Source of the DNA: Candidatus Woesearchaeota archaeon
GTDB lineage: Archaea > Nanobdellota > Nanobdellia > Woesearchaeales > UBA10216
Assembly: GCA_016180085.1 (NCBI GenBank)
Contig: JACPBX010000035.1
Coordinates: forward strand, 1-37,981
Reading direction: 5' to 3'
DNA: 37,981 nucleotides
In this document: piece after piece, positions 1-9,603 of the stretch
Numbering within the stretch: the first letter of the stretch is position 1
How the letters are laid out: every line of letters begins with the position of its first letter
The notes under the pieces: model-generated
What the model was told of the DNA's origin: nothing
The model's database searches: none
What the model saw: only the letters and a program-made list of their open reading frames with translations
Translations under genes and position numbers: made by a program

Positions 1-1629
1 CTCGATTTTCCCGATTTTGTCAGAAGCGACCTTGCCCTTGAAGTCTGACAGCAGCTTCTCGGTTGAGTAAACAAGGGAGTCTGCCTGGTTTATTGTTTCA
101 GCTTCTTCCCTTCGCTGCTTGTCCTGCCCGGCAAACTCTTCCGCTTCCTTCCTCATCCTTTCAAGCTCTTTCTCGTCAAGCTTCTGGCTTGCCGTAATCT
201 TAATGCTCTGCTGCTTCCCTGTTCCGAGGTCTTTTGCGGTAACGTGCACTATGCCGTTTGCGTCAATGTCAAATGCGACCTCAATCTGGGGAATGCCTCT
301 TGGCGCAGGCGGTATTCCCACCAGGTCAAAGTTGCCAAGCAGCTTGTTGTCTCCGGCCATTGCCCTTTCTCCCTGGAACACCCTGATTGAAACAGCGGTC
401 TGGCTGTCAGCTGCCGTGCTGAACACCTGGCTCTTCTTTGTCGGGATTGTGGTGTTCCTTTCAATCAGCTTTGTTAATACTCCGCCAAGAGTCTCAATGC
501 CCAAGGACAGAGGGGTTACGTCCAAAAGCAGTATGTCCTTTACCTCGCCGGCAAGGATGCCAGCCTGGACAGCTGCGCCCATGGCAACACACTCCATCGG
601 GTCAATCCCGCGCTCGACCTTCTTGCCCATAAAGCTCTCAACAAATTTTTGCACAATGGGCATCCTGGTCGGGCCGCCAACAAGGATTATCTTGTCAACA
701 CTGTCTTTTGAAAGCTTCGCGTCAGCGATTGCGCGCTCAAGAGGCTGCCTGCAGCGGTCAACTATGGGCTGTATGAGCGACTCCAGTTTGGCCCTGGTAA
801 GCTTGTATGCAAAGTGCTTCGGGCCCTCGTTTGTTGCAGAGAGGAATGGCAGGTTAATCTCGCTGTCCAGCGTCGTTGACAGCTCAATCTTCGCCTTCTC
901 CGCAGCCTCTGACAGCCTTTGCATTGCAACCTTGTCCTTTGAAATGTCTATGCCCTCAAGCTTCCTGAACTCTGCAACGAGAAAATCAACCAGGACCTTG
1001 TCCATGTCTGTTCCGCCAAGCTGGGTGTCACCGGAAGTTGCCTTGACCTCGAACACGCCTTCCTCGCCCATTTCCATTATGGTAACGTCCAGGGTTCCGC
1101 CGCCAAGGTCAAACACCATGATGTTCGCCTTCTTGCCAAGCTTGTCCACGCCGTAAGCGAAAGCCGCGGCCGTGGGCTCATTCACAAGCCTCACTACTTC
1201 CAGGCCGGCAATTGCTCCTGCATCCTTTGTTGCCTGCCTCTGGTTGTCATCAAAGTATGCCGGGACGGTAATGACTGCCTTCTCAACCTTTTCGCCGAGA
1301 AATTCCTCAGCATCCCGCTTGATTTTCTGAAGTATGAATGCAGATATTTGCTGGGGAGTGTAGTCTTTGCCGCGGACTTTGAACTTGAAAGACGTTCCCA
1401 TCTTCCTCTTGGCAGCAAAAACCGTTCCTTCAGGGTTGCTGACGGCCTGCCTCTTTGCAGGCTCTCCCACGAGCATCTGGTCATCCTTTGCAAACGCAAC
1501 CACGCTTGGAAATGCCTTGCCGTAAAGCGAAGCGCCCTCGGCGCTTGGAATAATCTTCGGCTTGCCAGCTTCCATGTATGCGGCGGCAGAATTACTGGTG
1601 CCGAGGTCCACTCCAATCGTCTTTCCCAT
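1..1629 (-). CDS. dnaK: Chaperone DnaK (Hsp70), C-terminus cut by window edge
   Basis: Reverse-strand translation from ATG at 1629 reads [32 protein letters not shown]...[28 protein letters not shown]...; it has no stop before position 1, so it is missing from the ORF track. Confidence 0.97.
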   Translation of the reverse strand, partial: MGKTIGVDLGTSNSAAAYMEAGKPKIIPSAEGASLYGKAFPSVVAFAKDDQMLVGEPAKRQAVSNPEGTVFAAKRKMGTSFKFKVRGKDYTPQQISAFILQKIKRDAEEFLGEKVEKAVITVPAYFDDNQRQATKDAGAIAGLEVVRLVNEPTAAAFAYGVDKLGKKANIMVFDLGGGTLDVTIMEMGEEGVFEVKATSGDTQLGGTDMDKVLVDFLVAEFRKLEGIDISKDKVAMQRLSEAAEKAKIELSTTLDSEINLPFLSATNEGPKHFAYKLTRAKLESLIQPIVDRCRQPLERAIADAKLSKDSVDKIILVGGPTRMPIVQKFVESFMGKKVERGIDPMECVAMGAAVQAGILAGEVKDILLLDVTPLSLGIETLGGVLTKLIERNTTIPTKKSQVFSTAADSQTAVSIRVFQGERAMAGDNKLLGNFDLVGIPPAPRGIPQIEVAFDIDANGIVHVTAKDLGTGKQQSIKITASQKLDEKELERMRKEAEEFAGQDKQRREEAETINQADSLVYSTEKLLSDFKGKVASDKIGKIE

Positions 1630-1631
1630 TT

Positions 1632-2240
1632 TCATTTACCTCCACTCACATTATTTTTATCATTTTTATCAGTATTTTTGTCAGCGCTGGCTTTCGCAAA
1701 CTTCAAAACCTTGACCTTGCTGTAGCGCAAAATCACATCGTTCAGCGCGTAGCCTTTCTGGAACTCCTCAACCACAACGCCGTCTCTTTTCTCGTCTGCA
1801 GTCTCTTCCTGCATCAAAACTTCATGCTTGTAAGGGTCAAATTTTTCACCGACTGCTTTTATCGGCCTGAGCCCCTGGGCCTCAAGGGCAGAGTAAAACT
1901 GGCCATAAATTAATTCAAGGCCCCTGGCAATTTTGTCATCCGCAGCTGCGGTTATGATTTTCCCGCTGTTGCTGCCGTTAGCAATTGACTTTAGTGCAAG
2001 CTCAAAGCTGTCGAGCACAGGCAGGAAGTTTTTCACAACCTCAGCAGCGGCGAATTGCCGGAACTGAACTTTTTCCTTATCAACGCGCTTCTTGTAATTC
2101 TCGAATTCTGCCTGGAGGCGCTGCAAAGAGTCCTTGTAATCATTCAGCTGCTTCGCCATGCTGTCTTCTGGCTCCTTTTGTTCAGCCGCTGCAGCAACGC
2201 CCTTGTTTTCCTTGCTTTTGTCCATTTTGGTTAAAGACAT
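1632..2240 (-). CDS. grpE: Nucleotide exchange factor GrpE
   Basis: [17 protein letters not shown]...[12 protein letters not shown]...[25 protein letters not shown] is typical of GrpE; directly upstream of dnaK. Confidence 0.95.
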   Translation of the reverse strand: MSLTKMDKSKENKGVAAAAEQKEPEDSMAKQLNDYKDSLQRLQAEFENYKKRVDKEKVQFRQFAAAEVVKNFLPVLDSFELALKSIANGSNSGKIITAAADDKIARGLELIYGQFYSALEAQGLRPIKAVGEKFDPYKHEVLMQEETADEKRDGVVVEEFQKGYALNDVILRYSKVKVLKFAKASADKNTDKNDKNNVSGGK

Positions 2241-2272
2241 TTTCGTTGATTTTAGGTCAACAGAAGATTGAG

Positions 2273-2285
2273 CTTATATTTAAAG
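2273..2285 (-). promoter_or_regulatory. Archaeal TATA/BRE-like element for grpE-dnaK
   Basis: Reverse strand CTTTAAATATAAG upstream of grpE. Confidence 0.5.
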
Positions 2286-2337
2286 ATTTCGGTAGTGGAG
2301 AAGCTAAACTGCCACCGGTGTCGTTGTAACCGGAAAG

Positions 2338-2347
2338 GTTTAAATAG
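2338..2347 (+). promoter_or_regulatory. TATA-like element for wHTH gene
   Basis: GTTTAAATAGG about 30 nt before ATG 2373. Confidence 0.5.
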
Positions 2348-2372
2348 GGCAACAGACGGATATGCAATTGCC

Positions 2373-2630
2373 ATGATAATCAGGGAACAGCGCATAACCA
2401 TAATAAGGGTGTCAAGGCCAAGGCAGCACAACGTCAATGACGAGCTCAAGTGGCTTGGCCATTCGCTGGGCCTGTTCAGCGAAAGGGACAAGGACAGCTC
2501 CCTTTACAGGCTTTTCGTCGAGCTTATCAAGAGCACCAGGGGCAACAGGCCCATTACCAGTGATGAGCTTGCGTCAAGGAGATTGCAAGGCAGATTGATG
2601 AGGAGCTTGAGCTTTGAGTTCTGCATTTAA
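2373..2630 (+). pseudogene. Winged-helix regulator-like protein, apparently internally deleted and frameshifted
   Basis: MIIREQRITIIRVSRPRQHNVNDELKWLGHSLGLFSERDKDSSLYRLFVELIKSTRGNRPITSDELA resembles the N-terminus of a DPANN wHTH family; the usual-looking C-terminus VKEIARQIDEELEL* is in another frame (2573-2617). Confidence 0.55.
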
Positions 2631-2650
2631 CTTTAACTAACGCAAAAATT

Positions 2651-3061
2651 TTAGAAAGTCTCTTCCTGGGGACCGGCAGCCTGCGGCTCTTCGGTCTGGA
2701 CGCTTGTGGCGCCAATCTTTGCCCTGTAAATCTGCGCAAATGAAGGCGTTGCTATAATGTAGTCATCGCCAAAGCCGGCAAGGTCGCCTGACACTGCATC
2801 TGCTGTTTTCTTAAGCTTGCTTATTGCCCTCTTCAGCTCTATGATGTCCTTGTCCTTCAGGGGCCTGATGTTGACAATGGCTATAGTGTTCCCATCGCGC
2901 AGAGCATCAACAACATTCTTGATGTCCTGGAAGTTTTCCATAACAAAAGGCCTTACAACAACCTTGCCCCTTGCCTCGGCTGCGGTTGTGTCGAGCTCAA
3001 CATACTCCTTTTCCCCGCCTTCGCTGATGGCTTCGGGCTCCCTGCCGCCCATCATGTTCAC
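2651..3061 (-). CDS. sepF: SepF-like cell division protein
   Basis: VVVRPFVMENFQDIKNVVDALRDGNTIAIVNIRPLKDKDIIELKRAISKLKKTADAVSGDLAGFGDDYIIATPSFAQIYR. Confidence 0.85.
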   Translation of the reverse strand: MNMMGGREPEAISEGGEKEYVELDTTAAEARGKVVVRPFVMENFQDIKNVVDALRDGNTIAIVNIRPLKDKDIIELKRAISKLKKTADAVSGDLAGFGDDYIIATPSFAQIYRAKIGATSVQTEEPQAAGPQEETF

Positions 3062-3241
3062 GATTTTTGCCTTAACATTTCGATGATTTGTTTTTCAGAC
3101 AGTTTTACCTGATATAGCGCATATTTAAAGTTTGTGTTTTAATTCCGGCAATTGTTATCCGTCGCAGTGGTGACTGGCAAAAAAAGAAGCGACGACAGAT
3201 AAATTTTAATAGTTGTTGCCGAATTTGCCCATTGAGTAAAA

Positions 3242-3934
3242 ATGGTGCCCTTTATTGTTGTGAATTTCAAAACTTACAAGGAAGGCACGGGCGGGAATGC
3301 AGTAAAGCTGGCGAAAATGTGCGAAGCAGCGGCTTTGAAAGCGAAAAACAAGGTAAAAGTGGCTGTTGCTGTCCAGGCCACTGACATATTCAGGGTTGCG
3401 GCAGCGGTTGACACGGCAGTGGTTGAAGTCTTTGCACAGCACATTGACGCAAACGGCCAGGGAAAATCAACGGGGTTTGTCATTGCAGAAGCCGTTAAGG
3501 AGGCAGGGGCTTCCGGAACGCTGCTGAACCATGCCGAGCACAAGATTACAGACATCGCAAAGCGCATTGCAACGGCAAAAGCTGCAAAGCTGGCAACTGT
3601 CGTGTGCGCGGCTGATGTTGCAGAAGCAAAAACGATAGCATCACTCACGCCATCGCCTGATTACATAGCAATTGAGCTTCCTGAACTGATAGGAACGCTG
3701 GTTTCTGTATCAAAGGCGAATCCTGAGGTCATCACATCTTCAATTGCTGAAGTCAGAAAGATAAAAAACATCCCTGTGCTGTGCGGAGCCGGGATAGCTA
3801 ATGGGGAAGATGTTCGAAAAGCTGTTGAGCTAGGAACAGTTGGCATACTCGTTGCAACTGCGGTCGTGCTGGCAAAGAACCCGGAAAAGGCGCTGGCGGA
3901 ACTAATAAAAGGAATCGGTGAAGATGGAAAGTGA
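3242..3934 (+). CDS. tpiA: Triosephosphate isomerase (archaeal type)
   Basis: MVPFIVVNFKTYKEGTGGNAVKLAK...GTLLNHAEHKI...YIAIELPELIGT...VLCGAGIANGEDVRKAVELGTVGILVATAVV. Confidence 0.95.
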   Translation: MVPFIVVNFKTYKEGTGGNAVKLAKMCEAAALKAKNKVKVAVAVQATDIFRVAAAVDTAVVEVFAQHIDANGQGKSTGFVIAEAVKEAGASGTLLNHAEHKITDIAKRIATAKAAKLATVVCAADVAEAKTIASLTPSPDYIAIELPELIGTLVSVSKANPEVITSSIAEVRKIKNIPVLCGAGIANGEDVRKAVELGTVGILVATAVVLAKNPEKALAELIKGIGEDGK

Positions 3935-4109
3935 AGTAAAGATTAGGTTAAGCATACCCCGAAAGATGCACGACCAGATGAAGCAGCATCCGGAGATTGA
4001 CTGGAATGAGGCGGCAGTCAGAGAAATAAGCAAGCAGTTTGCTGCAGCCGGCATAAGAGTAGAGGAAAAGGGGCACCAAAACCCGAAATCGAACCACCAC
4101 AAACTTTAA
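3924..4109 (+). CDS. Small conserved-looking hypothetical protein
   Basis: [39 protein letters not shown]..., overlapping the tpiA end. Confidence 0.5.
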   Translation: MESEVKIRLSIPRKMHDQMKQHPEIDWNEAAVREISKQFAAAGIRVEEKGHQNPKSNHHKL

Positions 4110-4112
4110 ATA
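4104..4112 (+). promoter_or_regulatory. TATA-like element for EF-1A
   Basis: CTTTAAATAGG upstream of the EF-1A coding region. Confidence 0.5.
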
Positions 4113-4144
4113 GGACTGGAAAATCCTCGCTTCTGCGATTTTAC

Positions 4145-5425
4145 GTAGACCACGGCAAGTCAACCACAGTAGGCAGGCTGCTGTATGACACCGGCAACAT
4201 AGACGAGCAGAGCATGAGGAAGCTCCAGGACAGGGCCAAGGAAGTCGGGAAGCCCGGATTCGAGTTCGCATTCGCGATGGACACACTTGAAGAAGAGCAG
4301 AAGAGGGGCGTAACCATTGACCTCAGCCACAGGAAGTTTGAGACTGACAAGTACTACTTCACAATCATAGATGCACCTGGCCACAGGGACTTCATAAAGA
4401 ACATGATAACAGGCACAAGCCAGGCAGACGCTGCTGTGCTGGTAATATCTGCAAACAAGGGCGAAGCTGAAGGTGGCATGAAGAGGCCTGACGATTCAGG
4501 CCCAGGCGGGCAGACTTATGAGCACATATTCCTCTCCAGGACGCTGGGCGTTGCCCAGATGGTAGTAGCCATTAACAAGATGGACATGGCAAACTACGAC
4601 CAGAAGCGGTTTGAGGAAGTCAAGAACAGCGCTTCGCAGATTCTCAAAGGGGTTGGCTATGACGTTACAAAGCTGCAGTTCGTGCCAACAGCATCCTACC
4701 TTGGCGACAACCTCACCAAGAAGTCAGACAAGATGCCCTGGTACACGGGCCCTTCGCTTCTTGAGGCAATGAACAGCTTAAAGGCTCCTGAAAAGCCGAC
4801 GCAGCTCCCGCTCAGGCTGCCAATACAGGACGTTTATGAGATCAAAGGCATAGGCGCAGTGCCAGTAGGAAGGGTGGAAACCGGCATAATGAAGGTCAAC
4901 GACAAGATCATCGCTGTGCCGGCAAGGGAAGGAAAGGGCGTAACAGGTGAGGTCAAGAGCATAGAGATGCACCACGAGGCAATGCAGCAGGCTGAGCCTG
5001 GAGACAACGTGGGCTTCTCGGTAAGGGGCATGAACAAGCAGGACATAGCAAGAGGAGATGTCATTGGCCATGCCTCAAACCCGCCAACAGTCGCAAAGGA
5101 GTTCACAGCGCGCATAGTCGTGCTGAACCACCCGAACGTTCTCACAGTTGGCTACACTCCGGTGTTCCACATACACACGGCGCAGATTGCATGCAAGATA
5201 ACCGAGCTTGTCAAGCAGATTAACCCGGCTACGGGCGAAACGCTGAAGGAGAAACCCGACTTCCTGAAGAACGGCGAGGTTGCCATAGTCAAGGTCCAGC
5301 CAACAGGCGGACAGGGACTTGTCATCGAAAAGCAGCAGGATATACCGCAGCTGGCAAGGTTCGCAGTCAGGGACTCAGGCAGCACAGTGGCAGCGGGACA
5401 GTGCATTGACGTTGTGAAGAAGTAG
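4145..5425 (+). CDS. Elongation factor 1-alpha, N-terminus (MxxKPHxNLxxIGH) missing
   Basis: Reads [26 protein letters not shown]...[15 protein letters not shown]...[11 protein letters not shown]...; no ATG/GTG/TTG start in frame just upstream. Confidence 0.9.
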   Translation, partial: VDHGKSTTVGRLLYDTGNIDEQSMRKLQDRAKEVGKPGFEFAFAMDTLEEEQKRGVTIDLSHRKFETDKYYFTIIDAPGHRDFIKNMITGTSQADAAVLVISANKGEAEGGMKRPDDSGPGGQTYEHIFLSRTLGVAQMVVAINKMDMANYDQKRFEEVKNSASQILKGVGYDVTKLQFVPTASYLGDNLTKKSDKMPWYTGPSLLEAMNSLKAPEKPTQLPLRLPIQDVYEIKGIGAVPVGRVETGIMKVNDKIIAVPAREGKGVTGEVKSIEMHHEAMQQAEPGDNVGFSVRGMNKQDIARGDVIGHASNPPTVAKEFTARIVVLNHPNVLTVGYTPVFHIHTAQIACKITELVKQINPATGETLKEKPDFLKNGEVAIVKVQPTGGQGLVIEKQQDIPQLARFAVRDSGSTVAAGQCIDVVKK

Positions 5426-5504
5426 AAATTGCTTTCTTCCGCTTCTTTTTTCTTTTCTTATATGTGCAGAATAATTATAAATGCCTTTGGCCTGAAACAC
5501 CAAT

Positions 5505-6110
5505 ATGGACCAAGCGGAATACGCAAAAGAATACGATGAACTCGTGGTGAAGATTCACAGATTGTACGAGAGCATGTTCAGCGTGAACGAGTGGACTTCC
5601 CACAACATGGGAAGGTCCTGGGAGATTAAAGTCACGTATGGCGGCGTTCTCACGCATTCCTGGCACCGCACGGCAATATTGGAGTCTATTCTGGCCGCGT
5701 CGGGGTTCGTACGCATACTGAGACACTATTCTCCGGTCTTTTCAAGGCTGCAAGCGGTTTGGCCGATGCACTGCCTCGTGAATCTTTACGTCGCGAATCG
5801 GTTTTTCCACGGAAACGTTGGCGAGCTGGCAAAGACTGCGGAGGAATTCCGGAAGGAGTATCATGTGGTTGCCGCGAGGATACAAGATATGATAAATGCG
5901 TCCATTCAGGGCAGAAGGTTGCCCATAAAAGCGCTCATGATGTACTATGTTGTCCTGATGAAAATCCGGTCCAGCCGGGCTTTTGCGCCGTTTTTCACCC
6001 ACCCAACCTACAGGGGTTATCTGGAAGATGCTGTTAAGTCGCTAGGGAACCAGCTGAATGGTGATTTCTTTCAACGCCTGCGCATGAGGGACGACTTATA
6101 CAACGTCTAA
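5505..6110 (+). CDS. Hypothetical protein, 201 aa
   Basis: Long ORF with upstream TATA-like TTATAAATG (about 5475); no family recognised. Confidence 0.6.
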   Translation: MDQAEYAKEYDELVVKIHRLYESMFSVNEWTSHNMGRSWEIKVTYGGVLTHSWHRTAILESILAASGFVRILRHYSPVFSRLQAVWPMHCLVNLYVANRFFHGNVGELAKTAEEFRKEYHVVAARIQDMINASIQGRRLPIKALMMYYVVLMKIRSSRAFAPFFTHPTYRGYLEDAVKSLGNQLNGDFFQRLRMRDDLYNV

Positions 6111-6281
6111 CGGCTGCCCCCATACGAGATTTTTTTGAAGAGTTTCTAAACACGATAAATGCGCCAGGCCGAAACAATTAGCTTTATAAACTCCCTCCGA
6201 ATTCTGCACATGTCAGGCAGCGGTAATAATTGCTGTGATTGCTGTTAAAGCAGCGAAAGGGCATTACTGTTGCATACAAAC

Positions 6282-6593
6282 ATGCAAAAGGCCAGAATAA
6301 AGCTCGCAAGCACGGACATTGAAAAGATAAACTCTGTATGCACGTCCATAAAGGACATAGTTGAAAGAACAGGCGTTGACATGCACGGGCCCATCCCGCT
6401 TCCCACAAGAAAGCTAAAAGTCACAACAAGAAAATGCCCCTGTGGTGACGGAAAGGCAACATGGGACAGGTTCGAGATGCGCATCCATAAAAGGCTGATT
6501 GACCTCGGCGTTGACGAGCGCGCGTTAAGGCTTGTGATGAGAGTGCCAATTCCTGAAGGTCTCAATATAGAGATTGAGATGCTTGAGAAGTAA
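6282..6593 (+). CDS. rps10: 30S ribosomal protein S10 (uS10)
   Basis: [75 protein letters not shown]. Confidence 0.95.
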   Translation: MQKARIKLASTDIEKINSVCTSIKDIVERTGVDMHGPIPLPTRKLKVTTRKCPCGDGKATWDRFEMRIHKRLIDLGVDERALRLVMRVPIPEGLNIEIEMLEK

Positions 6594-6610
6594 GTTTGGT
6601 ATGGTTCTGG

Positions 6611-6670
6611 ATAATAAAAAAGAAAAAGCGTAATCGGTATGCGCTTAGATCGTGCCCAACGATCATGCGG
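6611..6670 (-). ncRNA. Putative small structured RNA unit, copy A (two hairpins plus T-tract on minus strand)
   Basis: Minus strand GATCGTTGGGCACGATC-TAA-GCGCATACCGATTACGC-TTTTTCTTTTTT; shared with 13711-13810 and 13931-14020. Confidence 0.35.
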
Positions 6671-6820
6671 ATTCAAACAGCCCTTTTTGCTGCGGCAAAA
6701 CCCAAATCGTGCATAGCACGATTGGGCCCAGTCGTCTTTCAGACGACTTGGGAGCGCTGGCGGAAAACGTCAGTTTTGGATTGACCCTTTTTCCTAAAAG
6801 GGTCACGCTCCCGGCGCATC
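6645..6820. repeat. Palindrome-rich mosaic with a tRNA-like 3' end in the uS10-prs spacer
   Basis: Hairpins at 6648-6664, 6705-6723, 6731-6747, 6757-6773, 6782-6805 and closing stem GGGAGCG/CGCTCCC (6750-6756/6806-6812); shares ATGCGGATTCAAA and CGCTCCCGGCGCATCA with 14180-14295. Confidence 0.6.
6774..6805 (-). repeat. Diverged copy of palindromic element family (ACCYTTTT..AAAAGGKT + ATCNAAAA)
   Basis: Minus strand TGACCCTTTTAGGAAAAAGGGTCAATCCAAAA. Confidence 0.55.
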
Positions 6821-6913
6821 AATTCTTCAGCAATGAAACAATCAAATTTAAATACTACTGCGGATTCGATTTCTACAGGGGTTGGCAAAATCGCAAAAGA
6901 AGACGGCAGCTAC

Positions 6914-7873
6914 GTGAAGTTGGTTGCTGGCACCGCTGTGCCTGAACTGGCAAAAGAGATTTCTAGGAACGTTGGCATCCCGCTTGTCAAGGCAGACATA
7001 GGGAGGTTCACGAATGGCGAGAGCAGAGTTGAGATTCTCGAGTCAGTAAGAGGAGCTGATGTTTTTCTGATACAGTCAACGTGCCCTCCGGTGAACGACA
7101 ATGTCGTGGAGCTTCTGCTCATAATGGACGCGCTCAGGAGGGCGTCTGCCAACTCAATCAACCTGATGGTGCCTTACTTCGGCTATGCCAAGCAGGACAA
7201 GAAGAAAACAGGCAGGGAGCCTATCTCAGCTAAGGTCATGGCAGACCTGATGGAAAATGCCGGGGCTGCGAGGCTGGTTACGATAGACCTACACGCGCAG
7301 CAGATTGAGGGCTTCTTCGACATACCGGTAGATAATCTTTCGGCAATATATCTTTTTGCCGAATATTTCAGGAGCAAGGGGATAAAGGATACGGTTGTTG
7401 TAACTCCTGACGCGGGCGGCACCAAGAGGGCGAGGGACCTTGCCAATGCCATGCAGGCAGAAAGGATTGCCATAATTGACAAGTACAGGCCGGACTGGAG
7501 AAAGGCAGATGCCATGAATGTAATAGGGAAGGTTGAGGGCATGAATGCCATAATCGTTGACGACTTCATAGACACAGGAGGCAGCATGGTTGAGGCAGTA
7601 AAGGCTGTCAGGAACCACAAGGCGGAAAAGATATGGGTAGCGTGCACACACCCTCTTCTGACTGACCCGGCTACAGAAAGGCTGAAAGCCCTGAACGACT
7701 CTGGCGAAGTGGAAGGATTTGTTTTCACCGACACCATCCCAATACCGAAGCAGAAAATGCTGAAGAACTATGAGGTAATATCCACAGCACCGATGCTTGC
7801 AGACACCATAGAAAGGATTGCCAGGGGATTCTCGCTCCACCCTTACAGGTCAAACTCAGACAAAAAGGCATAA
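6914..7873 (+). CDS. prs: Ribose-phosphate pyrophosphokinase
   Basis: VKLVAGTAVPELAKEISRNVGIPLVKADIGRFTNGESRVEI...YFGYAKQDKK...DLHAQQIEGFFDIPVDNL...IVDDFIDTGGSM; GTG start preferred because a TATA-like AAATTTAAATAC lies at about 6842-6853, inside the longer ORF (6833). Confidence 0.93.
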   Translation: MKLVAGTAVPELAKEISRNVGIPLVKADIGRFTNGESRVEILESVRGADVFLIQSTCPPVNDNVVELLLIMDALRRASANSINLMVPYFGYAKQDKKKTGREPISAKVMADLMENAGAARLVTIDLHAQQIEGFFDIPVDNLSAIYLFAEYFRSKGIKDTVVVTPDAGGTKRARDLANAMQAERIAIIDKYRPDWRKADAMNVIGKVEGMNAIIVDDFIDTGGSMVEAVKAVRNHKAEKIWVACTHPLLTDPATERLKALNDSGEVEGFVFTDTIPIPKQKMLKNYEVISTAPMLADTIERIARGFSLHPYRSNSDKKA

Positions 7874-7951
7874 GACATTCTAACTTTTCAATCTTCTTGC
7901 CGAAGTGAAAGTGGCAAACCTTTAAAAACACCCCAGCGTTTTCCCGGTGCC

Positions 7952-8458
7952 ATGACAAATGCAAAAAACAGTGCTGAAAAAGACAACGCGGCTGCTGCCG
8001 CTGCCCAAAAAGCGAATGAGAAAGGCAGGGAAGCCAGCGCGGAAGATGTTCAAGAGGCCCTGAAGGAGAAGTATGCCGAGTTCAGGCTTGCCGCTGCCCA
8101 GATAAAGGGGTTGCAGGAGCAGCTTCAGTCAGTTGACGAGAAGAGGCAGGAACTGGAAGAGGCTGCCGAGAGCATAAGCAAGCTGAAGGAAGCCCAGAAA
8201 GGGACAAAAATACTTGTGCCCGTAACAAGCGGAATATTTGCAAGGGCAACCCTTGACAAAAGCGATGAGATGCTGGTAAACGTCGGGAGCAACGTGTGCG
8301 TAAGTAAGACAGCGGAACAAGCAGGAGACATACTGAAGGCAAAACTGCTGGAGCTGACAGGCTACCAGGAAAGCATGCTGGAGGAGCTTAACAGGCTGAC
8401 CGACCAGGCAAACAAGCTGGAAAAGGAGCTTGGCCAGATGCTGCAGAACGGGGAGTAG
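7952..8458 (+). CDS. pfdA: Prefoldin subunit alpha
   Basis: ILVPVTSGIFARATLDKSDEMLVNVGSNVCVSKTAEQAGDILKAKLLEL flanked by coiled coil; next to ftsY. Confidence 0.88.
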   Translation: MTNAKNSAEKDNAAAAAAQKANEKGREASAEDVQEALKEKYAEFRLAAAQIKGLQEQLQSVDEKRQELEEAAESISKLKEAQKGTKILVPVTSGIFARATLDKSDEMLVNVGSNVCVSKTAEQAGDILKAKLLELTGYQESMLEELNRLTDQANKLEKELGQMLQNGE

Positions 8459-8466
8459 CCGGGGGA

Positions 8467-9603
8467 GTGGCTGCGATGTTTGGCGAGGTAATAAGCAAGT
8501 TCTCGGAGAAGGCTAGGGAACAGCCTGAGGAAGAGGCTAAAAAAGAACAGATAGCAGAGAAAAAAGCAGAAGAGAAAAAGGCAGAGGAGAAGCCGCTGCC
8601 AAAGCTGGAACCGAAAAAGGCAGAGCCAAAGAGAGAAGCTGAAGAAGTTATCAAAGAAGCACCTATTGAAGCAACAGAAGGGGCTGAAGAAAAGCCCAAG
8701 AAGAAAGGATTGTTTGAAAGGATAACTGGCGCCGTCACAGAAGCCGTAACCACGACAAAGATTTCCGGGGCAAGGTTTGAGGAATTATTCCAGGATCTGG
8801 AAATCACGCTGCTTGAGAATAACGTTGCAGTCGAGGCGATAGACAAGATAAAGGCGGATTTGAAAGAAAACCTTGTTGAAAAGCCGCTGCAACGGGGAAA
8901 AGTTGAGGATGCAATAAGAAAAACGCTCCGAAGCAGCATTGAGGAATTATTCGCTCAGGGCTACGACATGAAAGAAAAGGTAAAAGAAATTGCTGCAGGG
9001 AAAAAAACCGCAAAGATAATGTTTGTGGGCATAAACGGCTCAGGCAAGACAACAACAATAGCAAAAATCGCGAAGCTGCTTCAGGAAAACCGGCTGAAAG
9101 TGGTTATTGCAGCTTCTGACACGTTCAGGGCAGCAGCCATACACCAGTTGCAGGAACACGCTGACAAACTGGGTGTTAAGCTGATAAAGCACGACTACGG
9201 GGCAGACCCGGCTGCTGTGGCTTTTGACGCGATAAAATACGCTGAGGCGCATGGCATTGACGCTGTTTTGATTGACACGGCAGGAAGGCTGCATAGCAAC
9301 GTTAACCTCGTTGACGAGATGAAGAAAATTGCAAGGGTTGCCAAGCCTGACCTGAAAATATTTGTTGGCGAGGCAATAACGGGCAATGACTGCGTGGAGC
9401 AGGCAAGAAAATTCAACGAGGCGATAGGCATTGACGGCATAATCCTTGCAAAGGCTGACGTTGATGAGAAAGGCGGGGCAGCAATCTCCGTCAGCTACGT
9501 AACGCACAAGCCAATACTGTTCCTTGGCACAGGGCAGGGCTACAGCGACCTGACGCCGTTCAGCGCAGATACGGTGGTCAAAAGCCTAGGGCTTGCTGGA
9601 TAG
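8467..9603 (+). CDS. ftsY: Signal recognition particle receptor FtsY
   Basis: MFVGINGSGKTTTIAKIAKLLQ...AASDTFRAAAIHQL...LIDTAGRLHSNVNLVDEMKKI...FVGEAITGNDCVEQA; acidic/KE-rich N-terminus. Confidence 0.96.
   Translation: MAAMFGEVISKFSEKAREQPEEEAKKEQIAEKKAEEKKAEEKPLPKLEPKKAEPKREAEEVIKEAPIEATEGAEEKPKKKGLFERITGAVTEAVTTTKISGARFEELFQDLEITLLENNVAVEAIDKIKADLKENLVEKPLQRGKVEDAIRKTLRSSIEELFAQGYDMKEKVKEIAAGKKTAKIMFVGINGSGKTTTIAKIAKLLQENRLKVVIAASDTFRAAAIHQLQEHADKLGVKLIKHDYGADPAAVAFDAIKYAEAHGIDAVLIDTAGRLHSNVNLVDEMKKIARVAKPDLKIFVGEAITGNDCVEQARKFNEAIGIDGIILAKADVDEKGGAAISVSYVTHKPILFLGTGQGYSDLTPFSADTVVKSLGLAG

Noticed and set aside
119-1156. 345-aa plus-strand ORF
   Set aside because: Antisense of dnaK; low-information Ser/Leu-rich translation is typical of antisense frames in this window
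6245-6676. Minus ORFs starting MNPHDRWARS here and at 14002-14253 as a shared protein family
   Set aside because: The shared start is just the structured repeat GATCGTGCCCAACGATCATGCGG read in reverse; the rest is unrelated
6652-6945. Plus ORFs containing KSCIARLGPVVF / HSTIGPSRLSDDLGALAENV, similar to minus ORF 20879-21217 N-terminus, as coding homologues
   Set aside because: The similarity comes from palindromic DNA (TCGTGCATAGCACGA + adjacent hairpin), not from protein conservation
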